A DNA stretch of 64,000 nucleotides from Trichobilharzia szidati (Eukaryota; Platyhelminthes; Trematoda; Strigeidida; Schistosomatidae): NCBI GenBank assembly GCA_944472155.2, contig OX235271.1, positions 124,749,329 through 124,813,328 on the forward strand, read 5' to 3'. Positions within the stretch are counted from its first letter, which is position 1, and each line of letters starts with the position of its first letter. Shown here in pieces: positions 1-13,809 of this stretch. Below the pieces are notes generated by a model, which did no database searches, was not told where the DNA came from, and worked only from the letters and a program-made list of their open reading frames with translations. A program made the position numbers and the translations under genes.

Positions 1-930
1 TTTCCCACCTTACTGACTAAGAACACTCATCTTAGCTCTCATCATATTATATTAAGTGATAACAATAATATTGGTCCCAAATGTACTTTATCTTATATTG
101 ATTTTATTCAAATGTTGATATGTAGTCACATGATGTCTGCTTTTGTTTTGACAGTCTGATATATTTTGCTATGCGTGTACTGATCGATATTCCATTATAA
201 CTCACAATATGCTTTGTCTGTCCATGAACTAAATACACAATGTATGATCTTTTTGTCACATGACATTACAACCAATCAGAATCCAATCATGGTAAGAAAA
301 ACTACTGTCTATCTTATAGGTTCATGTATATTAGTCATTTTCATATATACTCTTGCATTTTACACTTTTGTATACTTTTCCATTCTCTTTCACACCTTTC
401 GTACTTTGGTACTTTCACTCACACTTTGTGTGACAGTTATTTCCCTTGTGGAAAATACACGCATCATCGTGAACGCGATAGTTTTCTGATTCGTCTTCTT
501 CGCGTTAGGACAAATTAACTACTCAGCAATACTAGTCTGTACGTTATCGTCCGTCATATCTCATTAGCGTATATTTACACTCGGTCACACCCTAATATTG
601 GCAACGACCCCATAACTTATTGGTGACGAGTACATAACAAATGTCTAATCCGTTGATTCATTCAAGGCGAGATTGGACCTCCTGTGTGTAACAAATCGAA
701 AGGATTAACACAGGCATATAGCCTACTATTCTAAATAAATTGTAAACTGTAATCAATTTTTACTCATGTATATAAACGAATCAAGAAAGTTATACGAGCA
801 ACTTTAATATGATTATGAGCAATAAGTTGTGCTCGAAATATCGTCATCAGTTAATAATACTGTACAACACTGTGTGATTTATCAAAATAAAATCTTATCC
901 ATAATGGAGTTATACTTTACGACAGTGCGC
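1..930 (+). repeat. Penelope-like terminal repeat, interrupted copy
   Basis: Bases 1-116 and about 747-930 match, in order, the repeat at 12950-13236: the same blocks from 'cactcatctta' through 'tatataaacga' to 'aacactgtgtga'. The copy is split by about 630 bp (117-746) with no counterpart in the other copy, and it lacks the 20-nt 'ctttctgtttcaagcaag' block. The related copies flank a GIY-YIG fragment, so this is probably the pseudo-LTR of a Penelope-like element. It lies downstream of the last NT5DC exon seen. Confidence 0.6.
117..746. other. insertion of unknown type splitting the terminal repeat
   Basis: About 630 bp that interrupts the repeat described at 1-930. Short overlapping plus-strand ORFs at 214-518 are low-complexity and match nothing I recognise. 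Neither terminal inverted repeats nor a clear target-site duplication could be defined by eye. Confidence 0.35.
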
Positions 931-1080
931 AAGTTTTATACTTATAGCTGTCATTTAGTTTTGGTGTTCCGAAAAGTAATTTTTTGCAATAGGCTGTTGA
1001 TATTTGATTTCTTAATTTCACGTAAATTACACTGACATTAACTTTAACACTAAGAAGTGGCTGGCAATAAATAAACTTAC

Positions 1081-4000
1081 TTGATTCTCTTGGATTAGCT
1101 TCTCCAATATTCTTAGGCGTCTAAGATTCATTTTAAAGTCAGGATCATTGGCAGCAATGAGTTCTTGTTCCAGTTCAGGTATAACAGCTCCAGTCATCCA
1201 ACCATATATACTCGCCACATCCTAGTAATGTACATAATCACAAAGATGCATAAAAGAAAGGCTGATATGATGAGAACATGATTGAAACCAGAACAGACGC
1301 CTTTTTGACGTGCCTATGAAAATGATATTCATAGGTGGCAAGCCAAGAGGGAAACTGACACAAAGGCACACTGGCCCACTTTGTTACACTTCGCAACAGT
1401 ACATACACCACATTCTAGTCAAAACAAGGATGCTATTAGAAGAACGTAGAAGTCAAGAGAAGAAAAGAATAGACGAATGAAAACTATGCTCCGTGGAGTT
1501 CCCTATTTATCAATCTCTCTTCAAGTGTCTTGGGATTTTAACAGTGCATTGTATCATTAACAGAGTAGTACTGAGCAGTCAACCAGTTACGACATTTGGA
1601 ACTAAATCTAAAAGTGAAGATAACCCATAGACTAATATGAATATTCGAATATGCCCATCACTTACTCAGAACAAAAATTATTATTACAGCAAATAACTGT
1701 TTTCGATAAACTTCATCAGACTCTGCAGTTAATTATACATTCATTAATGTTGGCATGTAATAATAACAACCAGTAAAGGTAAATTAAAATTATAACTATG
1801 GAGTAATAGTCAGGTTGTTTGGATTATCACTTAAATGCATGCAAAATGAAGCATCAGTAGGAATATGAGATTTTAAAAAATACTTGAAAAACGTCATTTT
1901 GAATTTGTAATAAAAAGAAGTACAGGTGTAACAACAGAAGACAAGAGTCAGGCAACAGATCGTTTATTAAGGAAATTAAAGCATATTTATATATTTTCAG
2001 GTACATTATTATAGTTTAGTTAAGCAAACAAACACAGTCTTCTGATTGGTTGTTTCTCACCTAAAGTTAATCTTTCATCTCTTTGTGGCTGTTTCTTGAA
2101 TATCAGATCATCTATATGTTAACTGTGTCCGCCTACGCAAAGTCTGCTGTGGTCGGTTTTGAATCAGTCTTGTTCATATTTTCTCACGACCAATCTTGAG
2201 AACGTAAACATTGACGTCAATTACCGTCTACCAATTCGGCTAGTAGACAGCTCTCACCACACAGGTTTTAGGATTATGAGAGAAAAGATGATCATTGATT
2301 AACAACCATTTCTAATCTCATGTGCTTATAACCTCTACATTTTATTTCCATTTATACAATTATTAAAACTATCTGGCTGTTAGTCTACCTTGTGTTAGCG
2401 CCTGAATACAGTTTTTGAAATAATTTTGGCTTGCCTTTACTGGCTATTGTATACTAACATTAGTGAATTTATAACTGAACAGCCGGTATTGAAAAAAATT
2501 GTTTGCACTAGTTATTCTTGTTCTGAATACTTCCATTTTCTACATAAAGAGCAGTGGTAGTTGGAAACTATTTACAAATGTCGCAAAAATTTCCAATTTT
2601 GTACTGCCTACATCTTACTTTATATACTTACTTTACTACTTTACTTCGGCTATCTCCTACGGGAGGATGAGCCGGCTTCATAAACATCTCGAATCAAGAG
2701 AGTTCATGAAGTTTCATGGGAATGTGGTACGAGTGATGTCCCCAGAATCGCTCGGCCTTTTGTTTGAGAGTGCAGCTCTAGCCTTTACACAACCAAGTGT
2801 GACCTACAAGGCAGTAGGAGTGGAGTAGGGAGTCCACTATCCATTGGCAGCCGGTGACCGGAGTTCGGTTCATACGCCTTTTTGAATGGGGCCAGACATC
2901 CAGGACATCCAACAAGCCCTTTGTCCATACGTCTACCGGTGAGCTCCAGTGGGCTTCATACGCCAGTCGTTGGAGGTTTGGAATCAGGGTTTAGCCATCT
3001 CCCCTAGACTGTCATCCAATGGACAGTCAACCCGGTGAAGAGCGCCGGGCATCCGCTTTCGCCCTCTCACTTTGGTGAAAAACACCTCCGCCACGTGAAG
3101 GCAGTGAGTAGGACTTCCTCAGGAGAGGCTATGTAAGACGCCCGGTCATATGGGAGCATTTCAAGAGGTGTGCGGAGGGGTGGCCAACCCGCAGCGCAAG
3201 GCACCCACCCCCGACCATCCTGAGGCTTTGGATACATATACATATATATGCACGGTCTTGAGGAAGTCTTCTTAAATCAAATACCCTTACTTCTGCGAAA
3301 TTCGTTAAAAGGCCTTTCATCAGACCACCTCCACCAACTAAACTAATAACGATCACCTCTTCCTTGGAAAGCAGATGAGGAATACATGTTTCACTTTATA
3401 TTTAGGATTATATTCCCCATATTATTAATTTTTTTGAAAGTGTTAAAAAAATAATAATAAGAAACACGAGGGTTGAATGCAGTTCGGAAATGAGCCGACC
3501 AAGATTGATCATTACGACTCAATCTTTGAGTTCAGAGTGGAATAGTAGGGCTCCGGTAGCACATTTCCATTCCACTAAGTTTCTTTACTATCACTATTAA
3601 CAGGCTCTACGACTACCTACAAACTTTCATTTCCTCTCCACATGATTTTCTTCATATCTCCGTCAGATGTCCAACTCGTCGCTTCTCTTTTCCGGGTTCC
3701 ATTCGAGACCCTAGGGGGTGTGATGTTACCCAATGGTATCTTCAATGTAAGTCCAATACGTCTCCATTTTTCCTTCTGAGTTTATGGTAAGCAAGCTATA
3801 GATTCTTGAATAACTTTGATTAATAGGGAAACTGATAGACAACCGATACAGCTAACCCTTTCAAAACGCTCACTATTTTGGGCTAGAATTATGCACTATT
3901 TTATAACTTCTCAGTTTTACAATGTATATACTTCCGGGTCATCTATACGAACGCATTATCCTACTTGTCTCAATGTGATCTTGATTAGTTAGCTGGCTGA

Positions 4001-7000
4001 ATGAATCAACTAGGACTTGTAGAACGCTGATGACAGACAGCCAATATTCCTGCATAACCGTGACTTTAACAGTTAGTGAGTTTTCGTAACAAAAAATATC
4101 GAAGCAATAAAATAGGAACTGCAGAAATCACTTACTGCAAGATCTGCATACACATGATCTCCAAAGTACAATATGCTTGCTGAAGACCATCCAGTAAGTT
4201 TAATCATTTGTTCCAAACAACCCTGAAAAAGAAGTGAAAACACATACCACACAATTATTTCTTTTATTTTGTTTTTGAGGTAATTAATTAATATATCTCA
4301 TTTAAAGTGTAGTCCTATAATTAAATGTACATATGCCATTAGGGAATCTACGGCAGAAGTTGCTATATTCTATTAGTCCATATGAATCTGCCGTACTCAA
4401 TTTAGTTTACTTGAGGCAAAAATGGGATTTAGAGAATGTTTAGCACTCTTGTATTTTTCAGTTTACATGGAGTTAACTTGGTAATGAAAGCGGAAATATT
4501 CGAGATAAAAACCTTTTAACTGCAATTTTTTGGTGGATTTCTATGAACAGTTTGACACTAAATCGCCTTTTATCCATCCAACTAGGATGTATTAATTTAA
4601 CAACACAAGGCATGACACGGAAGTAAAGGTATATATTTTCAACTGATCAAACCGCTATTTATATATCTGTACAGTTTATATTCGCTAACCGATCACTGAG
4701 CTTTTGATTTTGGTTTACATTAAACGACATGAAATAGAATGTTCAAATATGCATAGTACTCTGTAGCTAATGCAGTATTAAACTGTGGGAATACGTGAAA
4801 TTAATAATCCGTTGGTTAGGATGAGCGGTTAGGACGCTCGCCGACCATGTACGTGGTCCAGGGTACGATCCTCGGCCGACGCACTCCTTTACCTCGCTAA
4901 GCCAGAAATAATGGTGGTGAAGAGGAAAGGTTGGCCATGAGGCTAGCAACCCCATCCTGTGAAATAAACACTGCTACAGAAACTTCAAGCCACTAGCTTG
5001 AAGCCCTATGTTCCACTGGGGAACGTGAAGGAACACCACCACACTAATACATTCATTAAGTAATTACATGTAAGAAACACTGAGATTTAAGTGACAAAAG
5101 AGTAACTACGCTGAGGATAGAAGTAAATACATTCAAATGAAAAAAAAGTTAAAAAAGGACATACTCCTTCATACATTTGACCTCGTTTAAATGCTTGTAC
5201 TGCTTCCCAGTGTTTAAATGTACCACTCACATCAGTACGTCGAAACTGTCTGTAAAATGTTGAAGGATAAATAAAGAAGTAATGTAAAATAGTACCTGTA
5301 GAATAACTGGATGGAAAATCATGCTCATAGAAAATGTATTTACATAAACACAATCGCTTTTCCAGCACCAAAATACAACTAAGACTAAAGTAAATAGATT
5401 ACCGTGAATTAATTAAACAGACAGCTGATCCACTAACGGTTGCTCAAGGTCTCTTGAGTATGCGCCAGAGCAGGTTTAAACACTATTTCACACTACCCCT
5501 TGTGCAAGTTAACAACCACACTGCCAGAGTTTCTAGCGTAGCTATTGTTTAACCTTTTCACAAAATCATCTTAATCCTGTCGAAATATATTGCTCCTAGG
5601 AGCATAGATCTATATAGTGTGGTTTTTTGATTTCTGTTTTGACACTAGTACTTACAATTTATGCAGACTACCAATTAAATGGGAAATAGAGCATACTAAT
5701 TTTCAATAGGACCTACAACTTACAAACTCTTAAGTATGAGTGGTGCTGAGTAATTCTAAAAATGAATCCTTACGCAAGCGGGATCGTGTTATTTCTTTGT
5801 CTCATAGTAATGTAATGTAACAGTAGTCCCTGAGTATTAAATTCCCTGTTCACCTAAATTCGCCTATGCTTTTACAAATATTGTTTTGCTTTAATTCAGT
5901 AGCGTTGTATCTGACTATATCATAGTTTCAGTGGTGGAGCTTTGGTTGACATTTTAGTCAACACGGTCAATATATACATTTCCCACTGTTTTCCCATATA
6001 ACGTAACATATTACCAGCTAATAAAAAGTAGTATTGTATATATCCGATTGATTTCGTCGCTTTAAATATTACACTTCTTATGGATCACCTAGAATAATTT
6101 GAGTGCCGGTTCCGATTGAATCCTTAAAAATTTTCTCAACGTTTTGCCTCATAAGCCACAAGTTTCTTCAGCAGAATTCGTCTGTGTTTGTTAGTTATGT
6201 TGTCGAGTTTCCATTTGCATTTCAATTTATAATAATGGTACAGATTTATGGTGGACAAAGTTCTCGACAATTTATGCGTTTTTGCGAAACAAAGTCTGAC
6301 AGATGGCTTCATATAACACAAGAAGTTATTTGCGAAGAAGAGCAGTCATTTCCAAAAGAATTGCATCGATTCAAATGAACTGTCGTCAAGATTTGACAGA
6401 ATAATTCTAAAATATTTGGGCGCCGAGTGAGAAGTAGACATTTGTAAAAAATTATATTTGTAAAGTCTCAGCGAGATTGAAATGAGTAATTCCAACGTTT
6501 CGTTCGGCAATCTGGTCCGAATGCATATCCTAAATCCGTAGCTGTCGAGTCACCTGACAACTCCATTAGATCGAATAAAGCAGCTCAATCTTCAGAAAGA
6601 AGGCAAAGTAATAAGTCCGACAGGGTGCTTCTACTAAACGCTAATCCTAAACACCATAATTTTGAAAATACGTCTCATCATAAAATTCTAGATACTAACA
6701 GTTTGAACGGACATGAAGGCGTGATGTTAGCTGATGCATAGGAAATCATTATTAATAAATAAAAATGGATATGTATCACTGATTATTAATACTTGTTCAA
6801 AATTCTCGACTGTCCATATCTTCTTATGGAGACGTTAAGAAATGTTTTACAACTGTTTACCCACACACACATACACACTCTGTTTAAAGTGTTTAACAAA
6901 GGTAGACCAATATTTGTAAGTCCGAGGTCAAATTTTGATCACAGCTCATATAATTGTGTTTATTATACTTGTTGATACTTTTTGAATGACTCATGATTGG

Positions 7001-10000
7001 ACAAATTTTCAAAAACAAGTGATGTTCCTTTTTGTATATCAACCTATGTTATGTTAATTTCGATTAATTTCCCTGAAGAAGTTCGGACCAGATTGCCGAA
7101 CGAAACGTTGGAATTACTCATTTCAATCTCGCTGAGACTTTACAAATATAATTTTTTACAAATTGCATCGATGCTTTCAAATTTTACCCTTCTAGAGAAC
7201 AAGCTCCTTATTCTGATGAATCATATTTGTGTTGGGAGTGATTCAACCACCAGTTTACGAATTTGCGCAGTAGGTAAGCCACACATTATTTTATTGTATA
7301 AGGCATCACTATACTTTTTAAAGAACTAGATTTGGATTTCTAACAATAATACCGAGTCAGAGCTTCTATACGGTTCAGAGACTTGGCGCGTCACGTAAAG
7401 CACCTACAACAGGCGGCTGCAGACATTTTTCAACAGCTACCTTCGCTCCATAGAGAAGACCAAATATTCAGACGGAGTTGGAAACATGGGTCTCTGGAAA
7501 CGAACCAACCAAAAACCTACTGCTCAACAAATAGGTCGGAGAAAATGGAGATGGATCGGTCACATGCTGGGGAGACCTTCGAGTGACATAGGGCTTCGCG
7601 TAGAACCTCGAGTGGAGACTTAATGGGCGGAGGTTGACATGGAGACGATTGTTTGAAGTGGAGATGCAAGCCTATGGGTGATCATAGAGCAAGCTAAGGA
7701 GGCCTATAGAGAACAGGATGAAACGGAGGTCATGCTGGAGAGCTATGTCCCACTAGAGACCTAAGGGAATAATACTAATAATTTTGAAACTCCCTAGACC
7801 TGCTAGAAAGAGTCGGGTTTGACTGTGTGATACCGTAAGATATACTTGTACCTTATCAAATAAAAACAAACAGCAAGTCTATTGTATCCAATATTATAAA
7901 CTGACTATTATAAGGTATTATAGGTGCAGCTAACCTAAATCAATATATAAACACGGTAACTAACACTAACAATTAAAAAAATGTAACGTTTTACTTTTGC
8001 AAGGCACTTCAGTCACATATCGATGATCAGTAGACAGGAAATTCACTGATGTTCTAAGGAAAGTGGAAACAGTTATATACCACCCATGCCAGTTTCATAC
8101 AAGCCACAAATATTACCATTGCATTAGGATTCAATGCATTCATTAAACTTCGGACAAACTAGTCATTTGAGAAATCCGCTATATGGAATTTACGGGATGA
8201 TATGCAATGAGAAAAATTCTAGTTGATTTGAATCTACCACGGTAGTATCTCTTACCTTACTATTACCATTATTTTTATGGGAAATATCAAAAAGAACGCT
8301 GTAGCGAAGAAAATTTTCTATTCGACGAAGTCATCAACTAGACTGTACATTAGTGTATTTATAGTAAATGGGTAAAAAAGTTCCAGAACTATTTCCCGTC
8401 AAGGGGCAAATTAACATCAATATCAAAAAACGTATAAACTTGTTTTAAAATGAGATCAGTCGAAGGTTATATAGGAGGAGTATAAAAAGAATGTAAACTA
8501 ACCCCAATTGTGATTTAAAAAATGTCGGTTTGTTTGCACGAGAAATGATTACATCGAATAATTCTTGCCAGTCTTCTCCAATCAAAAATCTTAGTCCTCG
8601 ATCACTATGGCATGCAAGTACAACAGATGATATAACTCAAATTAGTTAATAACCAAAATAAGACAAGACAAGAGACATATATCCTACAATTTAATTAACT
8701 AAATAGACAGACTGTTATAATGTCTTGTTAACACTTACCAATTAATTATTAACTTTTGCATGTATTTGTATTCTTCGAATTCAGTAAGATAGGCATTTTT
8801 AACTTGAAAAGTACAAATCATGGAAGTTGTAACTTAAACCTAATTGTTTGCATTTCATTTGTTCAAGTCTCTTGACCAATTTTTATTTTTTCACAGAGGT
8901 TGATTGCGATACATATATGAAAATTAACGAAAAGCTAGAAACATATGATATAAAACTTACATGTATGCAGCTGAACTATTTGATATCACAAATAGCTTCC
9001 TGTCATTCTCCACTAATCGGCATAGAAATTTACGCAGTTGAGGTTCTTTTACAATGTACTTTTCTATAAATTAATTATAACACGGTTGGGAAAATGAAAT
9101 TTCTTTATTAAGTTCGAAGGTGATCTTGAAAGAAACTTCATCAAAGTAGGACAGTAATTGAAATAGCGAAGGATTTTGTTTCGAAACCAGTACTTTCGCG
9201 AAATGACTAATTATTGTTTGTTAATTTTATAATGATGTACGAAAAACAAATTTGTATATTATTATTATTATCGTTCCCTTGGGTTCCGGGAAGAAAATAG
9301 CACGCCAACAACACATCCTCACTTCGTTCTGTTTCTTGATGTCCTCTTCTGCTGGGTCCACGATTGTTCATAATCTCTCATCTCCTCATCCCCAAATGAT
9401 CTCCTCCATGTCACCCTAGGACGACCCGCTCGTCGCTTCCCATTCGGGTTCCACTCCAGCGATGGCCTGGCGCACGATGTTATTCGACGGCCTCCTCAGC
9501 GTATGCCCAATCCATCTCCATTTTCTTCAGCTTTTGATTGGTTTGTTGCTAGAGTTTCTTTTTGCTAATTCCTTCTGGCGAGTCATCTGGTCTTCAGTAC
9601 TAAGCGGAAGCAGCTATTGATAAAAGTCTGTAGCCTGTTGAAAAGGCTTTTCGTGACGTGCCAGTTTAGTTTAGTGAAAAATGTTAGGTGTTTCGTGCTT
9701 CTTACCTTTTAAATCATTAAGAATACAGGAAAGGCGATTATCACAAGGAGTGTTAAAGTCAAACCATATTACTTTTCTGACTGTCTGACAAACTAACCTA
9801 GAACTTCCGTCGGAATTGAGTACAAGTCATCGACTACTACATTATGCCCTCTGTCTAACTTGCTATACCAAACATTATTATTACAGAGAATACTGACTCA
9901 AACACCCTTTAATTGGAAGCGGGATACCATGATGATGCCAGCTGATGAAAAACGAACGAGTTTTTCGTATCTATGGTGCGATTCCAAATGTGAGGTTAGT

Positions 10001-13000
10001 ATAAAGAACATATGCAAACAATGTGATCAAAATATATGCATAATCATTTGTTCAGGAAAGTCATAGCGAAGTAAATTAAATTGAAGATAACTTTATGTCG
10101 ATGATGAGACTATCTAAGTCACTTTTCCAAACTGTTATTGAGGTAATGGGTGGTGACTGAAAGTGAAATGAAAATCTGAGTCACCGCAAGAATCAAACAA
10201 GCGGCATGTGAACTACTAGTTCGACATTCTACGAAGGCTACGTCATCATCTTACCAGAGCCGAACAATCTTCTCTTTCATTATCACTCAGATCAACAGGA
10301 AATAAAATAACCTAACTAGACAGCTAACCTGACGAGAAATAAACACCATTCATTCACATGACAACTAGGCATTACCTGGGGTGATAGCAGTGAAATGATC
10401 ACCTGGTTAGCAGGCGGATCTTATTGCTTAACCAGTAAACCACTGGAGCAGGAATTCGCAGACTTCTGTTTTGAATCCTGCTGAGAACCAGTTTTCTACT
10501 TCACCTATTATAACCACCCAATACGTCAATAATTTTATACCAGAAGTTGGACTCACTTAAGAAAGGTGAAATCTTTGAAATCTGAGATGACCTCCATCAA
10601 ACACAATCAATAAATTATGAAGATATAGGCATTCGCTTGCAGATAAAAGAACAAGGCAAATATTATTTGACCTCAAGTTAAGTATATGATGAGAATAGCA
10701 TACAACGAAGTCGACCGAGAAATAATTTACCAATGGGATTTGAAGACTGAGCAAAACAATTACTCAGTACCATCAGCTTTCAATACACCTTTAGATAGTG
10801 TCAAGAAGAGATCAAACAAAATGATGAGCACAGTCTTGTATTCCAGAATACTCCATTATACGTAGGATGATATTTTCATCACAAAGCAAATACCTATTTA
10901 TAGACAACTCCCGTATAATATGAGGACATATGCTTTTCTTAACAAAATACTATAAACTTTTATCTATGAGAGGACGTCAATACGTCATAATACGGGACTA
11001 TTTACCTTCCTATATGTATAATTATTGCAATTTTTCGTCAAGATGTGAATTCACGTTACACAACGGCGTGTAATATAAGTGCCTGTTGTATTAAAGCAAG
11101 CGTAAATTATACACAAAGAGAAGAATGAATTTACCTGGATTAGACATGACTGTTTGACCTAGGAGACCAGACTTATGAATCCGTGCTACAGCCGTCTAAA
11201 AAGTTAGCATATAAAAAGGCTTTTCAATGCCAATAAAACAATCAAAAGACTAATACTTTCCTTCGAAAACTTCTACTACATGTTTCTACATACGGTTATG
11301 TCAGACGTGGGGTGTTAAATTGATTGAGGGCAAAAAAATCAAATAGGCAATTAGGTTAGAGACTTTGCATAGATCTTAGTGAATGTTACATACAGGATAA
11401 GTTTTAGAGATATTAAGGTGGCATTCAAGTACTAAGGTTATAAACAAGAGATTTCAAGTGACAATTTGAGATATAAAAGGCCTGAATTTTGGTAGTGCTT
11501 GGATAAAAGTACTTTTGCTTCAAAAGACAACGGTCTTGGATTCTGTCCTTCAAGACATTTAGGTTGTGTCCTATGGAGGACGCAGGACAGAGAGCAACAA
11601 CTAGGCAGTACTCTGTGGTTTCCGGTGGGTTTCCAGCTGGTATCTATCAGGTGTCAGATATTTATCAGTATATCTACAAACATTCTAGCAGAATACAATA
11701 ACCACCAATCTGAAATTTAGAAATCTTGTTTGTAGAAATCTAATCGCTTGCTTCAAATTTGCATAAGAAAAACAAATTTTTCAACAAGAATAAAGTAAAA
11801 GCTGAGAGAATAATGCATTCCATATGAGGGCTGAATTTGCCTACAAAAAATCCGAATAGCTTATGATGGTTCTAATTCATTAAATGTGATATTTAGACTG
11901 ATTACGAAGGCGATACGCAGATAAGCTCAGTCATACAGGGAATTAAAACCAACAGAGTATAGGAGGATATTTAGATTTGACAAGGGAATGCAGAAAACAA
12001 ATGATTACAAATGAGTTTCTTTTACTTAACGTCAGAAGATAACATATCATATCTAATAGAAACTACTTAGCAAGAAATTTGTTGACGCTAAAAATTAGTT
12101 CTTAGTAGCTTTAAAATTTTCTTGTCAACCCATATTAAATGTAAAAGTAAGTGTTAAAATAGATAGTGACAAAATGTTCAAAATGTAAGAGACAATTGCC
12201 AACACTGGTATAGGTTTAAGGATAAAACTTGGGCACTGTGGTAGACTATAATTCCATTATGGATAAAGTTTTATCTTGATAAAGCCACACAGTGTTATAC
12301 AGTAATATTTACTGATGACGACATTTCGAGCACAATTTACTGACACTCATAATGATTATGAGTTACTCGTATAACTTTCTTGCTTCGTTTATATACATGA
12401 GTAAAAAGTGATTAGACATTTGGATAAAATCAATATAAGACTTGCTTGAAACAGAAAGCAAGATAGAGTACATTCGGAACCAATATTAGTGTTATCAATT
12501 AATATAATATGATGAGAATTAAGATGAGTGTTGTTAGTCAATAAGATGGGAAATAAGATAATTTTTATAGTAAAAATAAGTAACTTGTGAGAATGTTATA
12601 ATTTGAATTGAATACATTTTAACATTATTTATTATTCTCCGATTTGACTGGTAATAATATCTTCCACATCGCTGATATTTGAGTTGAGTCACTTCGATTG
12701 CATGTGCTGGGTATTGACTCGATGAACCAGGATTCAGTAATCAATCTCTCTCTCTCCACCTACCCATATTACGTTTTAGAATTTTGACTCTGTCCTACCC
12801 TATTGTGTGGCTGTGTGTTAACGCATGCAGTGCAATTGCTGAGTTTATTTTTTCTAGATTACTTATCTTCGTGGGATCAATTATTTTTACCTTAGCTAAA
12901 TTCTTATGTTCCGATAATCTCACTACTCCTGATCTACTAGTTTGACCTACCATCTTATTGACTAACAACACTCATCTTAATTCTCATCATATTATATTAA

Positions 13001-13764
13001 TTGATAACACTAATATTGGTTCCGAATGTACTCTATCTTGCTTTCTGTTTCAAGCAAGTCTTATATTGATTTTATCCAAATGTCTAATCACTTTTTACTA
13101 ATGTATATAAACGAAGCAAGAAAGTTATAAGAGTAACTTGATATGATTATGAGCAATAAATTGTGCTTGAAACGTCATCAGTAAATAATACTGTTTAACA
13201 CTGTGTGACTTTATCATGATAAAATTTTATCCATACTGGTATAGGGTCAATAATCAAATTTCACTAATAATATAACCGTAGAACAAAAGCTCGGTACACT
13301 GATTCGATCAATGAAACTATATTTCTGAAAACCAAATTCACTACTGATGTGCCTTTTTCTCCGATTTAACCATGACTAACAATGTAAACCGTACATTCAG
13401 GCTTTTCCATTTCATGAAAAAAGCAAACAAAGTAGGTATATAAAAACAAATGCCAATCCACCTTCTCCTAGTGCTACATAATTTTCATTTGAGCGACAGT
13501 GAGATATGTTTTAAATCAAAGGAGAATTAGATAAAAATAAAATTCAACAAGGAAACTAATCTATGCAATTAGAGTATGAAATGTCTTAAAAGAAAAAAGT
13601 GAAAAAAAAATAAACACGAATAACTGATGAGTGCTCATCGACAACAGGACTTACAGAAACATCTTGATAAACATACACAGGTTTGTAGTTTATACCACGT
13701 CTATCGAAAAACTGAAAAAGAAACAACAAGTCAGTATTTCAAAACCAGTAGCACAGTAGTTAGT

Positions 13765-13809
<45 letters not shown>

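Noticed and set aside
10390..10480. Possible tRNA gene
   Set aside because: A-box-like and B-box-like strings are present on the minus strand but in the wrong order, and no acceptor stem closes.
10557..10754. Extra NT5DC exon
   Set aside because: Exons 11135-11195 and 8961-9063 already join in phase and match the family without a gap, so nothing is missing between them.
12300..12345. Hammerhead ribozyme at 'ctgatgacgacatttcg' in the 12-kb terminal repeat
   Set aside because: The CTGATGA box is present but no GAAA follows the short stem, so the core is not satisfied.
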